Positions 21,873 through 29,728 of a DNA stretch of 64,000 nt are shown here, piece by piece; positions within the stretch are counted from its first letter, which is position 1, and the number at the start of each line of letters is the position of its first letter. Position numbers and translations under genes: made by a program. Source of the DNA: Streptomyces cellulosae (GTDB taxonomy: Bacteria; Actinomycetota; Actinomycetes; Streptomycetales; Streptomycetaceae); NCBI RefSeq assembly GCF_000721105.1, contig NZ_JOEV01000036.1, positions 1 to 64,000 of the forward strand, written 5' to 3'. A model generated the notes under the pieces. The model was not told the origin of the DNA, ran no database searches, and saw nothing but the letters and a program-made list of their open reading frames with translations.

Positions 21873-22295
21873 ATGTATCGCACACTGATGCGGTCGAAGA
21901 TTCACCGGGCCACGGTGACGCAGGCCGACCTGCACTACGTCGGCTCGCTGACCATCAGCGCCGACCTGATGGAAGCCGCCGACCTGATGGCCGGCGAGAA
22001 GGTCGACATCGTCGACATCAACAACGGGCAGCGGCTGTCCACCTACGTGATCGAGGGACCACGCGGCAGCGGTGTGATCGGCATCAACGGCGCCGCCGCC
22101 CGGCTCATCGGCATCGGCGACCTTGTGATCATCATCGCCTACGCGCAGGTGCACGAGGACGAGCTCGGCAAGCTTGAACCCCGGGTGGTCTTCGTCGACG
22201 AGAGCAACCAGATCGTGCGAGAGGGTTCCGACCCGGCCGACGTGCCGGCGAACTCCGGGCTGGTCCGCGGTGACATCCTCGCGGCCGGGACCTGA
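21873..22295 (+). CDS. panD: Aspartate 1-decarboxylase, pyruvoyl-dependent
   Basis: This 140-residue protein is a full-length PanD. The self-cleavage site Gly24-Ser25 (HYVGS) is intact, as are the N-terminal [12 protein letters not shown] with its catalytic lysine, the [12 protein letters not shown] segment and GINGAAARL. The precursor cuts itself to form a pyruvoyl cofactor and decarboxylates L-aspartate to beta-alanine. PanD normally sits with panB/panC for pantothenate; here it stands alone at the edge of a biosynthetic cluster, so supply of beta-alanine as a building block is the simplest reading. ATG 21873 has AGAGGAG 5 bases upstream. Confidence 0.93.
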   Translation: MYRTLMRSKIHRATVTQADLHYVGSLTISADLMEAADLMAGEKVDIVDINNGQRLSTYVIEGPRGSGVIGINGAAARLIGIGDLVIIIAYAQVHEDELGKLEPRVVFVDESNQIVREGSDPADVPANSGLVRGDILAAGT

Positions 22296-22903
22296 ACCGC
22301 GGTCACCGCATGCCGGGTCCATGGGATTGCGCCACAGCGGTCAGGCCGGGACGGTCGCGTGCACCGCGATCGCCCCGGCGACCGTCGGTCGCGCCTCAGC
22401 GTCCTCCATGAGCCCGTCCGGGACCTGGATCCACGGCGAACACGCCCCCAGAGGCGGAAATCGACAACTCGAACGCGCGAGTCCCTCTCCGCGACGGCAG
22501 TTGACCAAGGCCTCCGAGGTGAGGAGAAGCACGAGAGGGTCATCTCGTCACCGCGGCCAGCCCCAAGGGCGCACTCGCCCGGCCGCAGAATGCGGCGCGA
22601 CGACTGGGCTACAAGCTCAGTGGTTCAGGGGGCTGACGGCGTGACCGAAAGCCCCACCTTGTCTGACTCAGGACTCGACATGGCCCGCACGGTACCCGAC
22701 CGGTGCCCGTCGCAGCATCTTGGTTTCACTGACATCGGCCTGTGTCACCAACGTCATGTCCCGCAACAGCCGAAGTAGGGGGACATGTCCGCGCTGCCGA
22801 GTTTGCGCTCGGACTGCGGCGCGTTGGGCCCCGGCACGGGGGCGTCCCGTGCGCCGTCCCACGGTTCGTGCGGCTGCGGCGGCTGAACCGGCCGGCGCCG
22901 CGG
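22296..22903. other. Non-coding stretch at the right edge of the cluster
   Basis: About 600 bases show no recognisable gene. Third-position GC bias is lost in all frames, and one frame ends with RRLGYKLSGSGG near 22635, possibly the tail of a lost gene. The perfect palindrome GGACATGTCC lies at 22781-22790. The region leads into the gene-fragment scar that follows. Confidence 0.5.
22785..22886 (+). CDS. Candidate small ORF of 33 residues with Cys-Gly-rich tail, unproven
   Basis: An ATG preceded by AGGGGG opens a short frame ending SHGSCGCGG. The Ser/Cys/Gly tail is of the kind seen in azole-forming precursor peptides, but no modifying enzyme of that class is nearby and the surrounding DNA looks like decayed sequence. 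Chance is the more likely explanation. Confidence 0.12.
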   Translation: MSALPSLRSDCGALGPGTGASRAPSHGSCGCGG

Positions 22904-22999
22904 GGCGTTCATGCCGTGGGAGGGTCACAACTACGAGGACGCGATCATCCTGTCGCAGCGCCTAGCAGGTTCTTGCCCAGCGCCATCTCGCCGTTCTCG
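22904..22999. pseudogene. Two short rpoB fragments joined head to head
   Basis: On the plus strand 22904-22963 encodes AFMPWEGHNYEDAIILSQR, a near-invariant segment of actinobacterial RNA polymerase beta subunit. Immediately after it, 22964-22999 encodes on the minus strand ENGEMALGKNLL, the residues that directly precede that segment in RpoB. The two pieces, adjacent in the real gene, are thus present with one inverted relative to the other. Nothing else of rpoB is visible. This cannot make a functional product and marks a recombination or repair scar. Confidence 0.75.
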
Positions 23000-23003
23000 G
23001 CCG

Positions 23004-23112
23004 GGGCGGGGCGGCGTAGGGGATGTTCAGGAAAACGGCTGTGTCGCCCTGGCGCAGGCCGCGGACGGCTCCCTGCGCCGTGGTCACGATGGGTTCGGGG
23101 TTGGTGGCTCAT
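23004..23112 (-). pseudogene. N-terminal fragment of a type-B carboxylesterase
   Basis: The minus strand reads TNPEPIVTTAQGAVRGL, then RQGDTAVFLNIPYAAPP, the typical start of a carboxylesterase/lipase of the type-B family. The ATG at 23112 is one base out of frame with this sequence, and the remaining 450 or so residues are absent; the frame runs into the inverted rpoB piece. Confidence 0.65.
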
Positions 23113-23134
23113 GTCTCGTGTCTTTCCGCAGGAC

Positions 23135-23440
23135 TCAGGCCTGCCGGGTGTACGGGGCTAAGGGGGCCCAGCCCTTGATGGCGAACTTGTCTCTCTCGTG
23201 CCACTTCGGCGGCACCGTGGCCGCCCAGGTGCGCGGGACCAGAAGTCGAAGTCGTCCTTCGGCATCAGACAGGTGGCGTTGGGAAAAGTGGGTATCCACT
23301 GCCGGCCGTTCAGGTACGTGTTCCAGCCGACGTGATCGATGTGGAGATGTGTGTTGATCACTGGGCCCGGCCGCTTGCAGCCTGGCCCCGGCGCCGCCGG
23401 TTCGCCGCACCCGCAGTCTGAAGGTGCTTCCCGATAGGCA
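23135..23440 (-). pseudogene. Fragment of an MBL-fold metallo-hydrolase
   Basis: The minus strand encodes VINTHLHIDHVGWNTYLNGR, with the HxHxDH metal motif of the metallo-beta-lactamase fold, followed by FPNATCLMPKDDFDFWS. Upstream and downstream parts of the about 280-residue enzyme are missing, and after FDFWS the coding-like frame shifts (WHERDKFAIKGW) to an unrelated tail. It is a decayed remnant. Confidence 0.65.
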
Positions 23441-23451
23441 ATACTGCCCTG

Positions 23452-23967
23452 ATGAATGCACGCGTTACGCCCCAAAGCGGTCCGGCCACGATACGGCGGG
23501 CCGTCGCGCGGGATGCCAGACGGCTCACGCGGCTCGTGCGGGGATCACGCGCCTACGAAGGGCAGTACGCCGCCATGGTCGCGGACTACCGGGTCGGTCC
23601 CGACTACATCGAGACCCACCGTGTCTTCATAGCCGTCGCAGCGGACGAGCATGAGAGCCGTGTCCTCGGGTTCTACTCGCTGGTCCTCGTCCCACCGGAG
23701 CTCGACCTGCTGTTCGTCGCCGACGGAGTACAGGGACGTGGTCTTGGGCGGCTGCTCGTGGCGCACATGAAGTGCGAGGCCCGTGCCGCCGGGCTCGACC
23801 GGGTCCGGGTGGTGTCGCATCCTCCCGCCGAGGGCTTCTACCGCAGCGTGGGCGCGGTGCACACCGGGACCGTGTCCGCCAACCCACCCGCGGTGGCGTG
23901 GGACCGTCCCGAGCTCGAGTTCCTCATTCCGCCCGCCGTGGCGGGGGTCTCCTCAGCTGTCGCCTGA
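23452..23967 (+). CDS. GNAT family N-acetyltransferase
   Basis: This 171-residue protein has a single GNAT fold: TIRRAVARDARRLTRLV at the start, VLGFYSLVLVPPELDLLFVA in the central strands, the acetyl-CoA loop GVQGRGLGRLLVAHMK, and FYRSVGAVHTG near the end. The acceptor is unknown. The ATG at 23452 has no strong ribosome binding site. The gene ends convergent with the ATPase gene on the other strand, overlapping it by 15 bases. It is the first intact gene to the right of the scar. Confidence 0.85.
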   Translation: MNARVTPQSGPATIRRAVARDARRLTRLVRGSRAYEGQYAAMVADYRVGPDYIETHRVFIAVAADEHESRVLGFYSLVLVPPELDLLFVADGVQGRGLGRLLVAHMKCEARAAGLDRVRVVSHPPAEGFYRSVGAVHTGTVSANPPAVAWDRPELEFLIPPAVAGVSSAVA

Positions 23968-24369
23968 CCGGTCGGCGCCGGCCGGGCGGAAGCACGCCGT
24001 CACCGTCTTGCCGTGCCGCTGGCACTTCATCTCCCACTCATCAGCGAGCATCCGCACGATCCCCACCCCGCGCCCGGACGCCTCACCCTCCTGCGGGGTA
24101 CGCTGCCGCGGCATTGTCGGGTCCTCGTCATGGACGCTCACGTGGAGACAGTCGCCGTCCCAGGTCAGGACCAGATGCGCGTCGCTGTGCGCGTGGATGT
24201 GGGCGTTGGTGAGCAGCTCGGACACGGTCAGGACGACAGCGTCCACCGTCTCCGGCTCAGCAGCGGTCCATGGCAGGGACTCCAGCTGCCGCCGTGTCCA
24301 TTGCCGACCGGCGCGCACGCCACCGGACACGGGGAACGAATGCGCCCAACCCATCGCCTTGACCGCCAC
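23953..24369 (-). CDS. RsbW-like anti-sigma factor kinase / HATPase_c protein
   Basis: This protein of about 138 residues has a single GHKL ATP-binding domain. Visible are the N-box VSELLTNAHIHAHS, the ATP-lid region SVHDEDPTMP, and GRGVGIVRMLADEW. Such small proteins in Streptomyces act as anti-sigma factors or serine kinases opposed by SpoIIE-type phosphatases; many have no known partner. GTG 24369 is favoured because GGGAGC lies 8 bases upstream; ATG 24354 is an alternative. No sigma factor or anti-sigma antagonist gene is adjacent. Confidence 0.8.
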   Translation of the reverse strand: MAVKAMGWAHSFPVSGGVRAGRQWTRRQLESLPWTAAEPETVDAVVLTVSELLTNAHIHAHSDAHLVLTWDGDCLHVSVHDEDPTMPRQRTPQEGEASGRGVGIVRMLADEWEMKCQRHGKTVTACFRPAGADRSGDS

Positions 24370-24534
24370 CCGCTTCGCTCCCGTCCCTGCCGTCGAGCAT
24401 CCGTGCGTACCCACACCGTGTACCCGCCACCGGCGCGCACAGGCACCCGGTTCCCCCTTCCCGAGGAGCAAAGTGCCACCGCGCCCTGTACAACTCGGTG
24501 GACATCGCACCGGCCGGCGGCGAGTGTTGACCCA

Positions 24535-25293
24535 ATGCAGCAGAAGAACATCTGGGACGCTGCCGCCGCGCAGCGCTATGACACACCCGGCACCGGCATG
24601 TTCGCTCCCGAGATCGTGGGTCCGGCCGTGGACCGACTCGCCGAACTCGCGGGCGACGGAGCAGCGCTCGAGTTCGCCGTCGGGACCGGCCGGGTCGCCG
24701 TCCCGCTCGCCCGGCGCGGAGTCCGTGTCACCGGCATCGAGTTGTCCCTGCCGATGGTGGAGCAGCTGCGCACCAAGGTGGATGAGGCGACGATCCCGGT
24801 GGTCATGGGGGACATGGCGACCGTCGCCGCCCCCGGGGCGTACACCCTCGTCTACCTCGTCTACAACACGATCTCCAACCTGCTCACCCAGGCCGAGCAG
24901 GTCGAGTGCTTCCGCAACGCCGCCCGCCACCTCACGCCCGGCGGTCGGTTCGTGATCGAGCTCTGGGTACCGGAGCTGCGTAAGCTGCCCCCCGGCCGGA
25001 CAGCCACCGCCCGGCATCCGGACCCCGGCTACATCGGTGTGGACACCTACGACGTTCTGCGCCAGCAGGTTGTGTCGCACCACTTCCGGTTCGACGCGAC
25101 CGACGCGACCGATCAGGCTCGGCTGTTCCGCACCCCCCACCGCTACATCTGGCCCGCCGAACTCGACCTCATGGCTCAACTGGCCGGATTCGAACTCGAG
25201 ACCAGGCACGCGGACTGGTCCGGCGCCGAATTCACCGCCGAGTCGCCTTCTCACGTCTCCGTCTACCGGATCCCGGGAGATGCACGGCCGTGA
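24535..25293 (+). CDS. Class I SAM-dependent methyltransferase
   Basis: This 252-residue protein has a Rossmann-like methyltransferase fold with the SAM loop ALEFAVGTGRVAVPLARRG near residue 43, the acidic ribose-binding residue in VTGIELSLPM, MGDMATV, and GGRFVIELWVPEL later. It opens with WDAAAAQRYDTPGTGMF as in many small-molecule methyltransferases. The acceptor is unknown. The ATG at 24535 lacks a clear ribosome binding site. A strong hairpin follows. Confidence 0.82.
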   Translation: MQQKNIWDAAAAQRYDTPGTGMFAPEIVGPAVDRLAELAGDGAALEFAVGTGRVAVPLARRGVRVTGIELSLPMVEQLRTKVDEATIPVVMGDMATVAAPGAYTLVYLVYNTISNLLTQAEQVECFRNAARHLTPGGRFVIELWVPELRKLPPGRTATARHPDPGYIGVDTYDVLRQQVVSHHFRFDATDATDQARLFRTPHRYIWPAELDLMAQLAGFELETRHADWSGAEFTAESPSHVSVYRIPGDARP

Positions 25294-25303
25294 GCAGGGT
25301 CTG

Positions 25304-25325
25304 CTCGCCCGGACATCCGGGCGAG
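25304..25325. terminator. Bidirectional hairpin terminator
   Basis: CTCGCCCGGA (25304-25313) is perfectly complementary to TCCGGGCGAG (25316-25325) between the convergent methyltransferase and 3-hydroxyacyl-CoA dehydrogenase genes. Confidence 0.7.
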
Positions 25326-25329
25326 CCGG

Positions 25330-26202
25330 TCAGGCGGCGGTGTGGTCGTAGAACCCGTGGCCGCTCTTGCGGCCCAGGCGGCCGGCGGCGACCATGCGGC
25401 GCAGCAGCGCGGGAGGCGCGTACAGAGGTTCCTTGAACTCCTCGTACATGGACTCCGCCACCGCCTGTGCGGTGTCGAGGCCGATGAGGTCGAGCAGGCG
25501 GAGCGGGCCCATGGGGTGGGCGCAGCCCAGTTCCATGCCGCGGTCGATGTCCTCGGGAGTCGCGGATCCGGACTCCACCATGCGCACCGCGGCGAGCAGA
25601 TAGGGCACGAGGAGCGCGTTGACGACGAAGCCGGAGCGGTCGGTCGCCTCGACGACCTCCTTGCCCAGGGCTTCGGAGGCGAAGGCCCTGGCCCGCACGA
25701 GGGTGTCCGGGGTCGTGGTGAGGGCCGGGATGATCTCGACCAGGGCCTGGACGGGTACGGGGTTGAAGAAGTGGATGCCCAGGACATGGGTGGGCCGCCG
25801 GGTCGCGACCGCCAGGTCGACGATGGGGATCGACGAGGTGTTGGTGGCCAGGATCGCCTCGGGATCGGTGACGACCTGGTCGAGGGTTTTGAGGACACCG
25901 GTCTTCAGGTCGCGGTTCTCGGCGACGGCCTCGATCACGAACTGGCGGTCGGCCAGGTCCCTGAGGTCGTCGGTGTAGCTCAGACGGGCGCGTGCGCCGT
26001 CCCGCGCCTCCTCGGTGATCTTGCCGCGGCGCAGTCCGCGGTCGAGGGAGGCCTCGACACGTTTGCGGCCGGCCTCGGCTGCGTCGGCGGACGACTCGGC
26101 GACCAGTACGTCGATGCCGCTGCCGCTCAGGGCGGCTACTTCGGCGATGCCGGAGCCCATGAGACCGCAGCCGACGACACCGAGACGCGAGACAGTTTCC
26201 AT
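25330..26202 (-). CDS. 3-hydroxyacyl-CoA (3-hydroxybutyryl-CoA) dehydrogenase
   Basis: This 290-residue protein matches the short single-function family. It has the NAD-binding VVGCGLMGSGIAEVAALSG at the N-terminus, FVIEAVAENRDLK, ATNTSSIPI, the catalytic histidine in IHFFNPVP, and the C-terminal helical domain with HPMGPLRLLDLIGLD. It oxidises (S)-3-hydroxyacyl-CoA to 3-ketoacyl-CoA with NAD. It lies downstream of icmF in the same direction with a 54-base gap, so the two may be co-transcribed and serve short branched-chain acyl-CoA breakdown. Its start is ATG 26202. Confidence 0.92.
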   Translation of the reverse strand: METVSRLGVVGCGLMGSGIAEVAALSGSGIDVLVAESSADAAEAGRKRVEASLDRGLRRGKITEEARDGARARLSYTDDLRDLADRQFVIEAVAENRDLKTGVLKTLDQVVTDPEAILATNTSSIPIVDLAVATRRPTHVLGIHFFNPVPVQALVEIIPALTTTPDTLVRARAFASEALGKEVVEATDRSGFVVNALLVPYLLAAVRMVESGSATPEDIDRGMELGCAHPMGPLRLLDLIGLDTAQAVAESMYEEFKEPLYAPPALLRRMVAAGRLGRKSGHGFYDHTAA

Positions 26203-26256
26203 GCGAGGAGCCCTTTGTGTGGGACGAAGAGTGGACAGTGGGTGTGCGGGCGGTGC

Positions 26257-29200
26257 TCAGACGTTGCGGCGGTACTCGCCGCCGACTTCGAAGAACGCCT
26301 CGGTGATCTGCTGGAGCGAGCAGACCCGGGCGGCGTCCATCAGTACGGCGAAGGCGTTCTCGCCACTGGTGGCGGCGCGCTTGAGCGCGGTGAGCGCGGC
26401 CTCGGCCTCGGCGCGGTGGCGGCTGCGGAAGTCCTCGACGCGGGCGAGCTGGGACTGCTTCTCCTGCTCGGTGGCCCGGGCCAGTTCGACCACCTGGTGC
26501 TCACCGTCGCCGCCGGGCTTGCGGAAGGTGTTGACGCCGATGATCGGCAGCGTGCCGTCGTGCTTGCGCTGCTCGTAGAGCATCGACTCGTCCTGGATGC
26601 GGCCGCGTTGGTAGCCGGTCTCCATGGCGCCGAGGACTCCGCCGCGCTCGCTGATGCGCTCGAACTCGGTCAGTACGGCCTCTTCGACGAGGTCGGTGAG
26701 TTCGTCGATGATGTACGAGCCCTGCAGCGGGTTCTCGTTCATCGCCAGGCCCCACTCACGGTTGATGATGAGCTGGATGGCGAGCGCCCGGCGAACGGAG
26801 TCCTCGGTGGGTGTGGTGACGGCCTCGTCGTAGGCGTTGGTGTGCAGGCTGTTGCAGTTGTCGTAGATCGCGATGAGCGCCTGCAGGGTGGTGCGGATGT
26901 CGTTGAAGTCCATCTCCTGGGCGTGCAGGGAGCGGCCCGAGGTCTGGACGTGGTACTTGAGTTTCTGGCTGCGCTCCCCCGCCCCGTACTTCTCCCGCAT
27001 GGCCACGGCCCAGATGCGGCGGGCGACCCGGCCGAGGACGGTGTACTCGGGGTCCATGCCGTTGGAGAAGAAGAAGGACAGGTTGGGCGCGAAGTCGTCG
27101 ACGGACATGCCGCGGGCGAGGTACGCCTCCACGTAGGTGAAGCCGTTGGTGAGGGTGAAGGCTAGCTGGCTGATGGGGTTCGCGCCGGCCTCGGCGATGT
27201 GGTAGCCGGAGATGGACACCGAGTAGAAGTTGCGTACCCCCTGCTCGATGAACCACTCCTGGATGTCGGCCATCATCCGCAGGCTGAACTCGGTGGAGAA
27301 CAGGCAGGTGTTCTGGCCCTGGTCCTCCTTGAGGATGTCGGCCTGGACCGTGCCCCGGGTGTTCTGCAGGACGTAGGACCGGATCTGTGCCGCCTCCTCG
27401 GCGCTCGGTTCGCGGCCGTGTTCGGCGGTGAAGGCGTCGAGCCGCTGGTCGATGGCCGTGTTGAGGAAGAAGGCCAGGACGGTGGGCGCGGGGCCGTTGA
27501 TGGTCATGGAGACCGAGGTGGTGGGGGCGGTGAGGTCGAAGCCCGCGTAGAGCGCCTTCATGTCGTCGAGGGTGGCCACGGAGACGCCGGACGTGCCGAC
27601 CTTTCCGTAGATGTCGGGGCGCAGGGCGGGGTCGTGGCCGTAGAGGGTGACGGAGTCGAAGGCGGTCGACAGCCGGGTGGCCTCGCTGTCCTTGGACAGA
27701 TAGCGGAAGCGGCGGTTGGTGCGCTGCGGATCTCCCTCGCCGGCGAACATCCGCGCCGGGTCCTCGCCCTCGCGCTTGAACGGGAACACGCCGGCGGTGA
27801 AGGGGAAGCGGCCGGGCAGGTTCTCCGCACGCAGGAAGCGCAGCAGTTCGCCGTGGTCCACGTAGCGGGGCAGGGCGACCCTGGGGACGAGGTTGCCGGA
27901 CAGGGACTCGCGGACCAGGGCGGTGCGCTGCTCGCGGCCGCGGGTGACGGTGATCAGTTCCTCCCCCGAGTACGCCTGCACGGTCTCCGGCCAGTCCTCC
28001 AGCAGGTGGCGCGCGGACGCGTCGAGGCCGTCCTCGGCGTCGGCGAGCAGTTTCTCGACGTCGGCGGTGGGTGCGTCGACGGCGGCCAGTTCGTCGCGTA
28101 CGGCGGTCAGGCGCTGGACGCGCCGGGCGGCGTCGGCCTGCGTGGCGGTGTCGGCGTGGTAGCCGCGGACGGTCTCGGCGATCTCGGCGAGGTAGCGCAC
28201 CCGGCCGGTGGGCACGATCTGCGCGGCGCCGGTGGAGTGCCGCACGGTGGCCGCCGGGAGGGTGCCGGGTGCGGCCGGGAGGCCGTGGTCGGTGAGCAGG
28301 CCGAGCAGGTGCTGGTAGAGGGCGGTGACGCCGTCGTCGTTGAAGGTGGCGGCACTGGTGCCGAAGACCGGCATGTCCTCCGGGCGGGAGCCGAACGCCT
28401 CGCGGTTGCGCACCAGTTGGCGCCCGACGTCACGCATCGCGTCGGCCGCGCCGCGCCGTTCGAACTTGTTGATGGCGACGACGTCGGCGAAGTCCAGCAT
28501 GTCGATCTTCTCGAGCTGGGAGGCGGCGCCGAACTCGGGCGTCATGACGTACAGCGAGACGTCGGAGTACGGGGCGATGGCGGCGTCACCCTGGCCGATG
28601 CCGGGGGTCTCCACGACCACCAGGTCGTAACCGGCGGCCTTGCAGGCGGCGATGGAGTCGGTGAGGCCTTCGGGGAGTTCATGGTGGCCGCGGGTGGCCA
28701 GGGACCGGAAGAAGACCCGGTCGCCGTCGAGGCTGTTCATCCGGATCCGGTCGCCGAGCAGGGCCCCGCCGCCGCGCCGCCGGGTGGGGTCGACGGCGAG
28801 CACGGCCACGCGGAGCTTGTCCTGCTGGTCGACGCGCAGCCGCCGTACGAGTTCGTCGGTCAGGGACGACTTGCCCGCGCCGCCGGTGCCGGTGATGCCG
28901 AGGACGGGTACGGAGCGTGCGGCGGCGGCGCGGCGCAGGGTCCGCAGGTCCTCGTCCGGCACGGTGGCGGACTGCAGGGCGCTCAGCAGCCGGGCGAGCG
29001 CGGGGCGTTCGCCCGCGAGTACGGCGGTGAGCTGGGCGGGGGCCTCTTCCCAGGGAGCCGAGTCACAGTCCCGGACGATGGTGTTGATCATGCCGGTGAG
29101 ACCGAGGTGCTGGCCGTCCTGCGGGGAGAAGATCCGTACTCCGGCGTCGGCGAGCCGTTGGATCTCCTCGGGGACGATGACCCCTCCCCCGCCGCCGAAG

Positions 29201-29502
29201 ACCTTCACATGGCCGGCGCCGCGCTCGCGGAGCAGTTCGGCGAGGTACTCGAAGTACTCGACGTGGCCGCCCTGGTAGGAGCTGACGGCCACGCCCTGGA
29301 CGTCCTCCTCCACGGCGGCGTCCACGACCTCGCCGCCCGAGCGGTTGTGGCCCAGGTGGATGACCTCGGCCCCCTGCGCCTGGAGGATGCGGCGCATGAT
29401 GTTGATCGAGGCGTCGTGGCCGTCGAAGAGGCTGGATGCGGTGACGAGGCGCACCGGGTGCTGCGCTTGGTGGAGCTGCGGGGTGCGGGTGCCATCGGTC
29501 AC
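26257..29502 (-). CDS. icmF: Fused isobutyryl-CoA mutase IcmF
   Basis: This 1081-residue protein contains, in order, a B12-binding domain (about 10-140; ASSLFDGHDAS), a MeaB/MeaI-type G-protein chaperone (about 190-430; Walker A GTGGAGKSS, NKFERRGAADA), and the mutase barrel (about 560-1060). Substrate-pocket words are GVFPFKREGEDPARMF, where methylmalonyl-CoA mutase has Tyr, and KEDQGQNTCLFSTEFS, where it has Arg; the Phe/Gln pair is that of isobutyryl-CoA mutase. It interconverts isobutyryl-CoA and n-butyryl-CoA. GTG 29502 with GGAG 6 bases upstream fits the family's length. The promoter carries two perfect palindromes. Confidence 0.93.
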   Translation of the reverse strand: MTDGTRTPQLHQAQHPVRLVTASSLFDGHDASINIMRRILQAQGAEVIHLGHNRSGGEVVDAAVEEDVQGVAVSSYQGGHVEYFEYLAELLRERGAGHVKVFGGGGGVIVPEEIQRLADAGVRIFSPQDGQHLGLTGMINTIVRDCDSAPWEEAPAQLTAVLAGERPALARLLSALQSATVPDEDLRTLRRAAAARSVPVLGITGTGGAGKSSLTDELVRRLRVDQQDKLRVAVLAVDPTRRRGGGALLGDRIRMNSLDGDRVFFRSLATRGHHELPEGLTDSIAACKAAGYDLVVVETPGIGQGDAAIAPYSDVSLYVMTPEFGAASQLEKIDMLDFADVVAINKFERRGAADAMRDVGRQLVRNREAFGSRPEDMPVFGTSAATFNDDGVTALYQHLLGLLTDHGLPAAPGTLPAATVRHSTGAAQIVPTGRVRYLAEIAETVRGYHADTATQADAARRVQRLTAVRDELAAVDAPTADVEKLLADAEDGLDASARHLLEDWPETVQAYSGEELITVTRGREQRTALVRESLSGNLVPRVALPRYVDHGELLRFLRAENLPGRFPFTAGVFPFKREGEDPARMFAGEGDPQRTNRRFRYLSKDSEATRLSTAFDSVTLYGHDPALRPDIYGKVGTSGVSVATLDDMKALYAGFDLTAPTTSVSMTINGPAPTVLAFFLNTAIDQRLDAFTAEHGREPSAEEAAQIRSYVLQNTRGTVQADILKEDQGQNTCLFSTEFSLRMMADIQEWFIEQGVRNFYSVSISGYHIAEAGANPISQLAFTLTNGFTYVEAYLARGMSVDDFAPNLSFFFSNGMDPEYTVLGRVARRIWAVAMREKYGAGERSQKLKYHVQTSGRSLHAQEMDFNDIRTTLQALIAIYDNCNSLHTNAYDEAVTTPTEDSVRRALAIQLIINREWGLAMNENPLQGSYIIDELTDLVEEAVLTEFERISERGGVLGAMETGYQRGRIQDESMLYEQRKHDGTLPIIGVNTFRKPGGDGEHQVVELARATEQEKQSQLARVEDFRSRHRAEAEAALTALKRAATSGENAFAVLMDAARVCSLQQITEAFFEVGGEYRRNV

Positions 29503-29557
29503 GGTGTACTCCGGACGGGCCTGCCCGTGGGACGGGCGACGGGTGGGGAACGTCAGA

Positions 29558-29598
29558 TTACTAGGACGTCCTAGTAATTTACTAGGACGTCCTAGTAA
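29558..29598. promoter_or_regulatory. Tandem perfect 20-bp palindromes upstream of icmF
   Basis: TTACTAGGACGTCCTAGTAA occurs twice, at 29558-29577 and 29579-29598, separated by one T. Each copy is a perfect inverted repeat. They begin 56 bases upstream of the icmF GTG in AT-richer DNA, where the promoter should be. This has the form of a double operator for a dimeric repressor, for example a TetR-family protein; the regulator is not identified. Confidence 0.75.
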
Positions 29599-29728
29599 AA
29601 AGTGGCGAGGGAGCCGCACACCTCAGGGAAGGAGCCTCCGCGACGCACGGCTTTTCGAAGCGTCCCTCATCGTCTGACTGCAGTCAATGAAAAGAAACTA
29701 GGGCGGTGGACGGACGGCCGACAGTCCG

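Noticed and set aside
22904..22963. Start of a real gene beginning MPWEGHNYED
   Set aside because: It matches an internal segment of RpoB and loses similarity after 20 residues; no ribosome binding site supports it.
26257..29574. A very long open frame on the plus strand opposite icmF
   Set aside because: It is the antisense shadow of a high-GC gene; it has no family motifs and an unbalanced Gly/Val/Glu composition.
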